The notes below the pieces were generated by a model that saw only the letters and a program-made list of their open reading frames with translations, made no database searches and was not told where the DNA came from. Both the position numbers and the translations under genes were made by a program. Below are positions 19,863 through 30,904 of a stretch of 44,442 nucleotides of DNA, piece after piece (within the stretch, counting starts at the first letter, position 1; each line of letters starts with the position of its first letter). The stretch comes from Blastocladiella britannica (Eukaryota > Blastocladiomycota > Blastocladiomycetes > Blastocladiales > Blastocladiaceae), in the NCBI GenBank assembly GCA_025349905.2, contig MU624592.1:1-44442 (forward strand), written 5' to 3'.

Positions 19863-22800
19863 TCAATCGATGGTGGTCGCTGGTCTGCCGCCTTCAGGAT
19901 CGCCCTCGTCGTACGCGTACGCGTACGCGGTGGCCGAGACGGCCGATTGCGGCTCCCAACCGCCGCCGCCACCACCGACACCAGCACCCCCGCCACCGCC
20001 ACCGCCACCGCTTGCCGACCCCGACGTGCTATGCGGCGACAATCCCAGCTGGAACAGCGCAACCCAATGCGCGGCCTCGTCGGGGGTCTGCGACTCAAAC
20101 ACAAACTCGTGCCGCGTCGACCGCACCACGATCCGGCACGGGTTGATATCGGCTGCTCCGTCGTGTTGGTGTTGCTGCTCATGCGGCGGCGGGAAAGAGC
20201 TGCTCGCGCCGCCCCGAAGATCATACAGACCGGCCGAGGGCAGGATACTGGCGGCGGCTTTGGCGTTCTGCTCGCGCTGATGCAGGAGGAGTCGGTCGTT
20301 GGGGCCCGTCACCGACACGTACTCGAACGCCCAGTGCACGCGGTCGTCGTGGTGCGCAATATTGCTGGCAGTCGGGCCTCGCGCAGCAGCCGACGGCGCA
20401 GGAGACGCCCCAATGACCTCCGAAATGGTGACCAGGCGCCGGTCGGGAACAAGCATGACGTGGGCAAGGCGCCACCGCGTCCAAGTCGGCAAGTAATGGC
20501 CAAGCATGCGGTCCATGAACGCCGGGAGCATGCGACTGGTCTTGGACACGAGCAGTGTGCCGTCAAACGAGTCGCTTGCAATTCCGGGGCCTTGCGTCAG
20601 ACGTGGCGCAAATGCAAGTGAATGCGCACCGGAAGTTCCGAAGTGGGCAACTGACCGGCGCCGGCGCATTTGCGGCGAACTAGTACCAGTGGGGAGAGAC
20701 GGATCGGCCAGCCGGCTCGCCATTGGGTATGCGGAGTAGGCATCGGTAGCCGCGGCAGGGCTTAACGCGTTCGGCGAGCCGCTTGCGGCAGCAGCGGACG
20801 TATCAAACACGTCCCAGGCGGATGAGAGTCGGGCCAGGCCAGATGCAGACACTCCGCCGGCGCCAGGGCCACCGACACCGGCAGCGCCCGTCGAGCCTGG
20901 CGCACTGTGCTTTCCGTGCGTCGGGATGCGATCAAGTTCAATAGCGGCCTCGGGACGATCGCGGTAGACCCACAGAATATAAACTGGTGGGACAAAGAAC
21001 ACGAAGAGCGCAAAGGTTGCGCAGAACAGGACGACCATCGTCCGAAGCATCATCGTCACAAGATACAGAGAGTTGAGCGGCGCGAAAAAGGTTGGCATGA
21101 CAATCATGGAGCCCAAGAAGATGTTCTGTTGTGCGAGAGCAGTTATAGTGAGAGGCGCGAATCTAAACAGAAAAAAAAGGGAAAACGCACATAAATGCTG
21201 AGCGAGATGGCCCGCGACTCGTTATACCCACGGATCGGAATCTTGCGCGTGTTCCAGGCCAAAATGACAGCGTACACCATCAGAATGCCGTCGAGGACGC
21301 AAATGAGCATAAACGGGATCGAGTTGTACAGGTCGGGAACGTCACTTGCGTCAATCACGGCGCCTGCTTCCTTTCCGACGGGAGCCATCCAGCACATGCA
21401 GTATGTTTCGCGATCAGAATTGATGTTGAGCCGCTCAAACGGTGCAGTCAGGAGCCACCACACGCACAGCGCGGCGTTGGCGACAACGATGAGGGCGGCA
21501 CGGCGGAACACGTATTGATCCGACACGCCTTGTCGAAACAGCAGCGGGCTTCCAAAGATCTGCCACAGCCGGTGGTTCTTTGAAATGATGTTGGAAATGA
21601 CGAGGGAGAGGCCGATCACGAACGAAATGGGCGTCACGTTGCAAAGGATACTGGAGGTTCGCTGGTCCAGCAATGGATCCGCTGCCAGCTGGAAGCCCAC
21701 CGACGTGTACAACAGCGCAAGGCCAAGCAGGACGAGCATGCAAAAACGCGGTGAGACGGCCCGGATGGTGGGTGTGTGGCGACCACGAACAATGACAACC
21801 GTGAAAAACAGGGTCATGAGAATACCAATAGTTGCGAGAATAGCAAGCAGCTGACCGAGCGGCTGTCTGATCGTGACGGAGATTTCTACAATCATGGGTT
21901 TTCTTTTCTTTGTCGTCAATAAAAATGAAAAATGAAAATGAAAAAATTGAAAATACCGCGGAGCGAAACGCTATCCTTCCAGGTCGGCTTGCCGTCGGGA
22001 AAGTAAAACGTCCGCGTCACCGGGCGCTCGAGGGGTGACCCGCCAAGGAATTGACTCATGAGTGTCACTTTTCCCGGCTGCCAATTGTAAACCTCGTAGC
22101 CAATGTCAGCGTCGCCGTTCTCGTCAAACGAGATCAAGCCGAGAGCACCAGTTGCCTTGACCGCGTTGAGGTCGTCGGGCACGCGGACGGGCTTGGGCCA
22201 AGTCCCGGCCGCCAGGGCAAGAGCAGCTGCTCGTGGATCGGGAGCCGAGTCGATGGCGCGAACAATGGTGCGCAAGAGGACCGTGGCGCATGCGAACGCC
22301 GAGATCTCATTGTACTCGAAGCCGTCGGGCCGTGGCGTGATGTTGAAATAGCCGGTCCACAAGTCAATGAATTTGCCAAACTGCAAGATGTTCTTGGTGT
22401 CGTTTGGGAGCGTGATCATGGTCGAGCCGACGAGCGGGCTTGATGGATTGGACTCGAGAAACGATGAAGACATGTTGGCTTTCACCTTTGGCCGAATGTC
22501 GTTGACAAAGACCCAGGCGGTGGACGCAAAGTTGTTTGTCCTTTCGATGGCCTTCAGCGTCGCAATGAGGCCATCACCGAATGCCGGTGCAAAGACGACG
22601 CGGCTGGCGGCAACAGCTTCACGAACAGCCTGCTCTTCGCGGTGAGGCGGCATGGGAAAATTGGTAATCCTAAGATCCGATGCGTTCAATGCCGGGATGA
22701 CTGGTGGACATGGAATCATAAAACGAGGACGTAAGTGTATATCACAAAACGAGGGGAGATGTGAGATCACAATGTACAAGAAGAACTAAATGCGTCGTCC

Positions 22801-23450
22801 GTCGGGTAAAGAACGGCAATCGATTTCCAGCCCTGTGCTTGGCACAGACGGATGAGCCCTGCCGCAAGCTTGGTCACGGGAGAGATGGTGCGGAAAAAGT
22901 ACGGGTACTTTGCGCGATTGGAGAGGGCAGCTGAACCAGCAATGTAGCTACACTGTGGCACAGCAAAGCGCGATGTGAGAAACGCCTGTGCTTGGGTTGC
23001 TTCCGACCCAAAATCCCCGATGACGGCTGCCACGCCGCGCGAGAGCAATTCCACGGTGGCAGAGAGCGCCGATGCCGTCATATTTTCGAGTGTGACCGGG
23101 CCAGGAATCGGATTGAGTGTACGGCCGCCAAATTGTGTTGGAAACGGCTGGACCGTGTCTATGACTTCGAGCGAAAAGCCCACACCGGCAGCGGTCATGC
23201 CTTTTGATATTTCCACAGCATTCAGGTTTTGGTTGCTGGCACCGAGAGTGCCGAGCGCGAGGTTGATGGCCTGCAGTGCGGTGATGGACACGTTCCGATC
23301 TCGAACTACTTGCGTTGTCAAGGGCAGCTGGACGCCAATTTTAATCGAGGTTCGGGAAGGCGTTTGCGCATGGACGCCGAGCACGAGCAGCAGCAGCAGC
23401 ACCGAGACGAAAACGACCATCCTGCATCCAGTGCATCGAGGTTGTGCCAT
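19863..23450 (-). CDS. Class C (GABA-B/mGluR-like) GPCR with C-terminal PH domain, 1124 aa, 4 exons
   Basis: Plasma-membrane receptor. Exons are 23450-22778, 22700-21957, 21885-21191 and 21125-19863, all phases agreeing. A signal peptide (residues 9-28) precedes a periplasmic-binding-like ANF_receptor ligand domain (about 30-475; IKIGVQLPLT, VAAVIGDFGSEAT, YPYFFRTISPVT, WKSIAVLYPTDD). A class C 7TM domain spans about 478-755. It contains SPRFCMLVLLG, KNHRLWQIF in loop 1, an extracellular Cys pair and NESRAISLSIYN before TM6, all typical of the family. The long cytoplasmic tail carries a PH-like module at about 890-1065 (DGTLLVSK, TRWRLAHVMLVPDRRLVTI, HEFVFESQTPDEAAHWVALF with the near-invariant Trp). 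Exon 1/2 joining removes part of the usual lobe helix and is the weakest junction. Convergent with nibrin. Confidence 0.82.
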
Positions 23451-23551
23451 GTAGAAAAAAGAGTTGTTGCTTTGAAGAGAACTCAGTCAGAGTGGCGTAC
23501 TTAATTTTTGAAACGGACATCCGTTCATTTTCAAACATCCCACGCGACGCG
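23451..23551. promoter_or_regulatory. Short divergent promoter, GPCR / RhoGEF, with inverted repeat
   Basis: Only 101 bp separates the two divergent start codons, so the promoters must overlap. Centred at 23518-23519 is an inverted repeat, aacgga-ca-tccgtt (23512-23525), which contains CGG-N4-CCG, the kind of paired triplet bound by Zn2Cys6 dimers. Its function is inferred only. Confidence 0.4.
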
Positions 23552-25274
23552 ATGATCACGCACCAAAAGCAGACCCTCGCCGACAGCGCAACTCACCTCG
23601 CGGACTCGCCGGATCTCGCGGAATCGCCTCGAAAGGACGAGAGAAGTCCAAATGAGGCGAACACAGCCGTGGCCAATTTGCAGCGCCGAATGCAATCCAT
23701 CCTCCGCGAGATCACTTGCACCGAAGAAACGTACCTTGCCGGACTGCAAGACCTCATGTCCTTATACTATGAGCCTCTTGGAATCGCTGCGGATCAATCC
23801 GCACCCAACTCAGTGTCGGATCCTGATTTTTGTACCAGCACCATTGGAAACCTGAACGAGTTGATCAGCATTTCCAACTGCCTCATTAAAGCACTGGGCG
23901 CTAGTGACGGTCTGCCAGAGCATATGTTCATCGATTCTGACGATTGGACTCGTCTGTTTGACGCCTGGATCACTCTGCTGCCGAGAATGGAGGCTGCCTT
24001 CGCCGATTTCTCTCGTCGCTTCCACGTGGTAACATGCCTGGCCAGCAAGCTCATGTCGTCGCATTCGGCATTTGCCGCGATTGTGAATAAGGTGGGTACT
24101 CCAGTTACAGCACAATGAATTTGCATCTCAACACACAAAGCATAAATCAAATAGGCGGCCAATGGTTCTGTGACTCGGACGCTCCATGCATTGATTATCT
24201 TGCCGATTCAGCGGCTTCCGCGGTACGTGCTGCTCCTGCAAGCACTTGCATCAACTGTTTCCAAGTTAGAAACGCCGTTTATGGCGTCTGGATCGTTCCA
24301 TGTTGTCCTGGAAGGAGTCCTGGCAGCCACCAGCGCAATGAACAATGCGACTGCGGCAGCAGGAGGAAATAGTGCGGCCTCTGCAGCCACGTTACTGGGA
24401 CTGCAACGTCGGTTGATTGGGAATCGCCAGTCCCTTGTCAACCCGGGCCGCATTTTGCATCGAGCCGGACTGCTCACCAAGGCCTCACGGCAACGAAATG
24501 ACGCGCGCGCAGTGGCAATTTGCTCGGACGTCCTCATTGTTGGCAGCCCGTTGGGTTGGGGAGCCGGCCATCCATTAACAAACCACGCCTCTTCAGAGGA
24601 CCCGTGGACAGGACCTGTGTTGTTGCACCACTGGCTCCCACTGAGTTTGATTGTGGACGTCACACCGTGCCAATCTGTTCCAAACGGGCTCAGCGTGCGC
24701 ACCAAGGTGAAAAGCTTTGTCTTGATTCCGGGTACCTTCAATTTTTTTAGTTGGCTGGCCCCAAAACTGATGCATGATTTTTGTAGATTCCCGAAAAGAG
24801 CAGCAAGCATGGCTTTCCGCTTTTGCAACAGCCATTTCAGAGTACAAGGTGCCGCCAGTTAATGCTCTCCACCTGCAGCCGCCGTTGCATCCGAATCGAA
24901 CTCGCGCTCCGACATTACGAGTCCCAGCCGCTCCGTTTTGGGAGCCGGCAGAGAGTGCACAGTCGGCCTGTCCGTTTTGCGAGCAGAAATGGCACTCTCT
25001 CCTCCGACGCCGTCACCACTGCCGAGCATGCGGTGCTGTCGCTTGCGGGGATTGCTGCGGAGGTGCTCGTGCGACGGAATTATCCATCACCGCGGCTACA
25101 GACTCAACTGTGGCACGAGTGTGTCCTCCTTGCTTCACAAAGGCCGTGACCCAAAAGTGCTTGAACGAGCCACCGCAAGGAGATGACAGGACCTTTGCAG
25201 CAAGCTCGTGCACGGTCGGATGGACTGCATGGTCAGAAAACGAGTCGGCCGACCGGATCCCGTGGGATATCTAG
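23552..25274 (+). CDS. FGD-like RhoGEF (DH-PH-FYVE), 534 aa, 3 exons
   Basis: Guanine-nucleotide exchange factor for a Rho/Cdc42 GTPase, probably targeted to PI3P membranes. Exons are 23552-24091, 24155-24731 and 24787-25274, phases 0 and 1 matching. The start is taken at MITHQKQTL. The DH domain (about residues 45-230) begins ILREITCTEETYLAGLQDL and contains the hallmark LIILPIQRLPRYVLLLQAL. A PH domain follows (about 290-410; ILHRAGLLTKAS, AVAICSDVLIVGS, then SRKEQQAWLSAFATAI with the PH helix Trp). A C-terminal FYVE zinc finger has C-x2-C, RRRHHCRACG and RVC-x2-C, but lacks the N-terminal WxxD. The order matches FGD proteins minus their second PH domain. It is divergent from the GPCR gene, which may indicate co-regulation. 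Confidence 0.85.
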
Positions 25275-25292
25275 ATATAGACGCGAAATGTA

Positions 25293-25298
25293 AATAAA
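25293..25298 (+). terminator. Poly(A) signal AATAAA for the RhoGEF gene
   Basis: AATAAA lies 19 bp after the TAG stop, inside the 46-bp gap to the convergent DNAI2 stop. Confidence 0.5.
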
Positions 25299-25320
25299 AC
25301 TTGATTCATTGGGCAATAAT

Positions 25321-27343
25321 TTAGTGGGCCGCGCCTGCAGCACGGGCGTGCTCGTGGGCGAGCCTCTTTGTCTCCTTGGCGAGTTCGTCCTCCAGAATCT
25401 TGCCAAACTCGACCTCGGTCGCAGCCAAGAGTTCGGGGACAAGGAGGTCAGAGATCGGGGGCGCCAAACTTCCAACGGCCTTTGCTCCGCTGAGTGGCCG
25501 CTTCTGGTTGCCACCTTGCTGCGCCTTGAGCCTCTTTTCGCGCGCTGCGGCCTCCAGCGTCTTTTCACGCTTGAGCTCGCGCTCAAACATTTGGCTCACT
25601 GCCGCCTTTTCACCAGACTGAATGTGGGCAAGGGCGTCCGATACCTCCAGCAGCGTTGTTGCACCGTCGCGCGAGGCAACAGCAATCATGCGGCCATGTT
25701 CTTGAACTCGAAGCGCGGCAATAGGCGACGCGGTGACCGGAATGGTGAGGGTCGGCGACGTTTGCTTGAAGAGAATGTCCCAAACGTCCACGTTGCCGTC
25801 AGCGCGGCCCGTGAAGAATACTGCCGGGCGTGTTGGAGACCAGCACCCGTCCGTCAAGAACGATGACGAATGGTACTTTGTTTGGAAGATGGATGAGCGC
25901 ACATCCTCGGACCACAACTTGGCGGACCAGTCGCCGATCGTCAAAAAGTTCTTGGTAAAGAACGGGTTGCGCTGCAGTCGAGAATGAATATGAGAAAGAT
26001 AGTTCACGAATGAAGAAAAAGAACATGAGTTGCGCACCTGGAGCGCCTTGATTGGTCCGAGATGGCTGGCAAATGAATGCGAGATGCGATCCGCAGGAGT
26101 TTTGGCCTTTTTGTTGCACATGGTCACCAGTCCAGCTTCTGTTCCAACCATGAATTTTGTCGGCTAAGGAGAACGAAGACCTATGTGAGCTAAACAACGT
26201 AAACAATAAATCCAAAAAAAAAAAAAAATTTACCATCGTAGGCTCAAAATCAAGAACAGTGCCGCCAACAATACGGCCATTCTTTTCCGCGTCAAGAACC
26301 ATGGACTCGGTCGGCTCAGAGAGCTTTCGAATGTCCCACCACATGACTTGCCCATCGGGGGAGGTTGAGAAAAACTCGGATCCAGTCTTTGATTGCACCC
26401 ACGCAACCGAGTAGACAGGGTCGCGGTGTGCATTGTCGATGGTGCAAGAATCGACGGGAAGCGAGCCCTTGCGAGTGTCCCAGAATGCCACAACGCCGTT
26501 GTAGGTCCCACCAACAAGGATATGTGGATCCTTTGGGTTGTACTTGAGGCAAACAAGTGGCGACGCCGGCAGAATCGTTTGATCGGGAACGTTCGGGTTT
26601 TCGATATCCCAAATGTACGACTCGTAGGTCATTCCCATTGGGGTGCGCTGGAAATCGAGCATGGAGTAGGCCACCGCCACTTTGTTTCCATCTTCGGGGT
26701 ACCACGAGACGTACGAGGCCGATCGCTTGACGGAATTCGGATCCCTTTTTTAAAACAATTTTTTTCAGTTGTTCTATATTTTTCATAATATGCATCGCCA
26801 TACCGATAGACGTTTAATGTCTTTGCCGATGGAGGATCGATCGCAAGTTGCTCCTCTTTGCCCGAGGTGAAATACTCGCCGTAAATGTCGATGGCGTTGT
26901 TTTGCTTGATGCAGTGTTCCATTGACTGCATTTCATTATTATGGTGAGGATCTCTGCGCAATGCACGGCCAAAAGAAAAAAAAGGGAGTGGGTACCTCGG
27001 CAAGCGACTTGACGGAGCGCATATACTCTTCGTCCTTCTCCACCTTCCTTCGGTACCGCAATGTGTGTTCCACGTCGAGCGGATCCACGTCTTTTGGCCA
27101 GCCGCCCTCGAGATGCTGCACGCCAACGTTCGCCATCGTGATCGATTCGGTGTTGACCTCATGCTCGGACATGTCATTGGTGGCCATCAGCTCGACCGTA
27201 ATCGGGTTGCGCTCAACATAGTTAGCTTCGCCATAGCTCGGGTCGGACGGAATGTGGACGGCGAGATCGGGCGCGCGATCCGCGAGAAGAGGCTGGCGAC
27301 CAAACTCGCGGCGCTTCTTTTGGTAAACATAGACGATTTCCAT
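25321..27343 (-). CDS. DNAI2: Axonemal outer-arm dynein intermediate chain 2 (DNAI2/ODA6/IC69), 585 aa, 5 exons
   Basis: Structural WD40 subunit of the ciliary outer dynein arm; it docks heavy chains to the doublet microtubule. Exons are 27343-26996, 26925-26804, 26744-26234, 26163-26038 and 25971-25321, phases exact. The start matches the family N-terminus MEIVYVY-KKR-EFG. Further conserved blocks are ERNP, MSEHE-NTE, VEHTLRYRRKVEKDE, MEHCIKQNNAIDIY-EYF, DFQRTPMGM, SYIWDIENPN, GGTYNGVVAFWDTRKGS, DGQVMWWDIRK-SEPTE and NPFFTKNFLTIGDW. The Met at 27343 is chosen over upstream in-frame codons because it aligns with the family start. The protein is close in length to animal DNAI2. With IFT22 this shows a motile flagellum. 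Confidence 0.95.
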
Positions 27344-27580
27344 TGCGCGGTCAAGTGGTTTCGGTAAAAGAGCAGGCGATCTGGGACCGACGCAAACCAC
27401 ACTTTTAGTTTTCGGTGGATCTTTCGGTGCGCGGGTGCCTGCTTCAGAATCGGGCTGGCAAGTCGGCCTGGTTATTCAATAAATTTTGCACTTAATGAAG
27501 TAAATGGGAAGAGATGCAAGTTTACAAAAGCAAAACTTCACATTTGGGAAACGCCGTTTCGAAATGAAAAAACCAAAAAA
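27344..27580. other. Intergenic, DNAI2 upstream / UAP1 downstream
   Basis: This 237-bp spacer between two minus-strand genes holds the DNAI2 promoter and the UAP1 3' UTR. A/T-rich stretches with AATAAA-like words are present around 27475-27485. No coding signal. Confidence 0.4.
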
Positions 27581-29044
27581 TCAAGCCTGAATGTGGGTCG
27601 ACTCGGTAAAGGTCTTGCCCTTGAAGCGCTCGAGGCCCTCTCCCGCAAACGAGACAAGAGGCGAGATCTCCACCTCGACGCCCTCGGCAACGGTCGCTCC
27701 CGCCGCCGTGAGGTAGCGGCGGTGCAGATCCAAAATGTCCCGGCGCGACGTGGCCGGCGAGTCGACGCCGTCCTTGTTCTTGAGCGGCGAGAATTCGTCG
27801 CTGCGCTCGCCCTCAAAGACCGAGAAGCGCTCGCAGAAGGGGAACACGTCAAAGATGAACAGCTCCATCTTCACGCCGTTCGGGGTCGAAGGAGCCACGG
27901 CAGCACCCGAGGCCACATCCACGTGCGCAATCTTCTTGTGTGCCACGTGGTACTCGAGGTTGTGCTCAAACTCCTTGACGCGCTCGAGGAAGGCGCGCGT
28001 GTAAAAGTGGTTCGCAATGTTGGCGGCCGAGAGCTTGAGCGAGCCATCGGCGTTCTTGGCAGCCGACACCGACTCGGGGATCTCCGAGTACTCGACGACG
28101 CCGTACTTGCCGTTGCGCACGCACACGACGCCAACGGGCTCCACCGGATCGGTCTTGCGCACAGTCTTGGCGCCCACCTCGGAGCCGTTCTCGATGTTGT
28201 AGCCGAGGAACACGGGGTCGGCAACCTTGACGAGGCAGTTGTCGACGCAGTACGCGTGAATGTACTCGACACCGTGGGACTTCATGTGCGACAGGATGCC
28301 GGCAGTCTCGAGCGCCGCGTAGACTCCGCCGTTGCCATCGGGCGCGACGGCGAGGCGATCCTTGGACTCGAGGAAGATCTTGCCCTCCTTGGTGAGAGCG
28401 GGGAGGGTACCTTAAAATAGATGAATAAAGTGAGCTGATCTGCACCGCAGCGGACTTTTTATGAATTCCGACTGCGTACCCTGCTCGAAAAAGTGCACGT
28501 CCTCCTTGGCGAGGCCAAAGAAGTTGTGCTTCTCAAAATAACCAACCGTGTCCTTGCGGGTCGGCCCCGAAACCATGACGTACCACGGAAGCTTGCCGCC
28601 GGCCACGGTCTGCAGGCGTAGGAGACGCTCGGCCTGCACCTGGAAGAGCGACTTCTTGGACGGGAGCCCGATATCAAAGCAGCCCTTGGGGTCCTTGGAG
28701 CCGAGACGGGTGCCCTGGCCACCAGCCATGAGCAGGACGGCGACCTTGCCCTGCTTGATGGCGTCGAGGCCGACCTGGCGCAGGTGGGCGATCTTGTCCG
28801 CGGGGGCACGGTTGGCGGCCAAAAAGACGCTCGCGGGCAGTGGATCGATCGTGGTCGACGAGGTGTCGATGGCCGACGCCTTCATGGCGGTGGCGTGGAT
28901 GCGGTTGACGCGGTGGGGGTCAATGGCCGCCAGCTGAGCAGTGTACGCGGCACGCTGATCGGCCGACAGCTCGTCCCAGAAAGCAAAAACGTGGCCCTGG
29001 CCGGCGGCCTCGTACGTGGCGCGGAGCTGAGTAACGTCAGACAT
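27581..29044 (-). CDS. UAP1: UDP-N-acetylglucosamine pyrophosphorylase, 464 aa, 2 exons
   Basis: Cytosolic enzyme converting UTP and GlcNAc-1-phosphate to UDP-GlcNAc, the substrate for chitin synthesis, N-glycosylation and GPI anchors. Exons are 29044-28480 and 28410-27581 (69-bp intron, phase 1). The uridylyltransferase signature LLMAGGQGTRLGSKDPKG is followed by FDIGLPSKKSLF, VMVSGPTRKDT and VHFFEQG. Exon 2 gives AVAPDGNGGVYAAL, HAYCVDNCLVKVADPVFLG and VVRKTDPVE-type segments (KTVRKTDPVEPVGVVC). The C-terminal half holds FPFCERFSVFEGERSDEFSPLKN, cut here by 2-3 residue differences from yeast. Length is close to the roughly 480 aa of yeast Qri1. The gene order is ING then UAP1 then DNAI2, all minus strand with short spacers. 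Confidence 0.93.
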
Positions 29045-29138
29045 TATTTTGTTGTATTTTTGTGGGGTCGGGCACGGCGATCTTGGAAAGAGAAAGAGAA
29101 AAAAAAAAAAACGTGGACGGCGACCAAGGCAAGTTCGC

Positions 29139-30715
29139 TCAGCCCCCCCGTCCACGTGTACGACGCGCCGTTCGCTGCTGTGCCTGCCGCTGCTGCGTGC
29201 AGTGATCGCAGAACCAGCTGCCCTCGGGTGCAACCTCGAGCCCAACGCAAGTGAGGTGGAACCAGCTTGTCGGGCACTTGCCATACATAAGAGGTCAGGA
29301 TCGCCGAATAGAAGAAAAAAAAAAAGGAGATGTCCGCACCTGCTCGTTGTCGCAGTTGATCATGCTCTCGCACTCGACGGGCGGGTCACAGATACAGTAG
29401 TGCTCGTCGTCCTCGCCACGGTCTTCACCGTCTTCAACCACACCTATTGCCATCGGATCGACAACGTCGGCAGCAAGCGATGCAGAAACGACCGAAGGAT
29501 CAGCGTCCACTACCGCTGGGACATCTGCTGCTGCTACAGGAGGGGCAAGAACGAGGTCCTGTCCTTCACTGCCGATCGGCGCCCCACCATTGGCAACTGG
29601 GTAATCCACATCCATCGCATCAGCAGCGGGATCGTCAGCAATAGCAGGGCTTGCCGTGCCCGTCCTTGCAAGCGAGGTTGAGGCCGCCGCACTCCGTTTG
29701 CGGGCAGGCATGGCCGAAGCCGTGGCCACTGCCGCCGCAGAAGCCGCCCCCGATGCCGTCACGGCTGATGGCGCAGCGGTGGTCGCAACCATTGCGGCGC
29801 CAGAGGGAGATGCCGAGACCGAAGTGACAGACTCGGCAGTGGCGCGACGCGACGAACCGCCGCTGCGTTGGCGGTCAGGGCGCGAGGTCTGGGTGGTACC
29901 GCCACCACCGTTACCAGAACCACCGTAGCCACTGTGCCCTCGCGAAGACGCCGGCGGCGGTACCGGAGAGGCAGCATTCTTTGCAGCGGCCGCCGTCAAT
30001 GCAGCAACCGCCATACTTGGCGCAGGCGAGCCCGAGTGGCGAGCAGCCGCACCGCGTGCCGAAGACGACGATCCGTCATCGCGACGCGCGCGCTCTGTTA
30101 TTCAATCGCGATGAGGGACGGCTCTTTTGAAAAAAAAAAAAAAAATTTGTTAAGAACGCACTGGCAGCAGGCATAGGCGACGGAGACGGCTTCTTGGCCC
30201 GCGGATCAGCAGACTCGGCGACGCGATCCGTGGCCTGGCGGGAATGATGGTAGTGGTGGTGGTGATGATGGTGGTGGTGACTGCTGCTCTGCGGCTTCTT
30301 CTTCATCTTGGACTCTTCCTGGGCCAGGGCCATGCAGAACGCGCAGTAGTTTGCGTTTGCGCGGGCAATGTGGTGGTTGACGGTCTCCTTTGCGGCCATG
30401 GCCGTGAGCGCGCGCTCATTGTCCGTGTCCTTGCACTGGGCGATGCGGGCCTTGATGGCAAGAAGCAAGGACGCGCGCTCCTCCTGCGGCATGCAGTGCG
30501 CCGACTGCAGGAACGTGGCCAGGTCCGCGCGGAGCAGGCGGTGATCGTGGTAGACCTGCGAGTCAAGCGTGCGCAGCCGCGACAAGAACTGCTGGAGGTT
30601 TGCGGGCAGTGCCTCGACCGCTATTACATGTTTTTTTATGAGCCATGGCCGAGTGTGATTGAGTCCGAGGATCCCCAGCGGACGTACCGTCGCAGTAGTC
30701 TTCCAGGTAAATCAT
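29139..30715 (-). CDS. ING-family PHD-finger chromatin protein, 459 aa, 4 exons
   Basis: Reader of H3K4me3 in a histone acetyltransferase or deacetylase complex (Yng/Pho23/ING type). Exons are 30715-30688, 30620-30162, 30094-29340 and 29276-29139, phases exact; the first is a 28-nt micro-exon. The ING N-terminal helical domain reads YLEDYCD-VEALPANLQQFLSRL then LDSQVYHDHRLLRADL. A His-rich tract and a basic KRARRDD segment, a plausible nuclear localisation signal, follow. Then comes a long Ala/Ser/Thr-rich linker. The C-terminal PHD finger is classic ING: YCICDPPVECESMINCDNEQ, CPTSWFHLTC and VGLEV-PEGSWFCDHC, with its Cys4-His-Cys3 ligands split across intron 3. The long linker makes it larger than animal ING proteins. 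Which paralogue it represents cannot be told. Confidence 0.9.
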
Positions 30716-30904
30716 TGGTTTTTTTTTTTTTTTAACGAATGGACGGGCACCGAAGAGCGCTTTCTCTTTTCGTCAGGTCGCCAACGACTTCGAATTTCCT
30801 TCTCGTCTAATCTTGCCCGTGCCAAACGCACAGAAATACTCAAACGCCTCCTCCAACCCCTCGCATTCTCATTGAACCACCCAAGCGCCTGCCGGATCGA
30901 TCGC
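30716..30904. promoter_or_regulatory. Divergent upstream region, ING gene / striatin
   Basis: A 189-bp gap between divergent starts with a T12-type run near 30720-30733. Shared promoter by position; no specific site is recognised. Confidence 0.35.

Noticed and set aside
27593..28420. Long plus-strand open frame opposite UAP1
   Set aside because: It is the antisense shadow of conserved UAP1 codons in G+C-rich sequence and carries no motif of its own.
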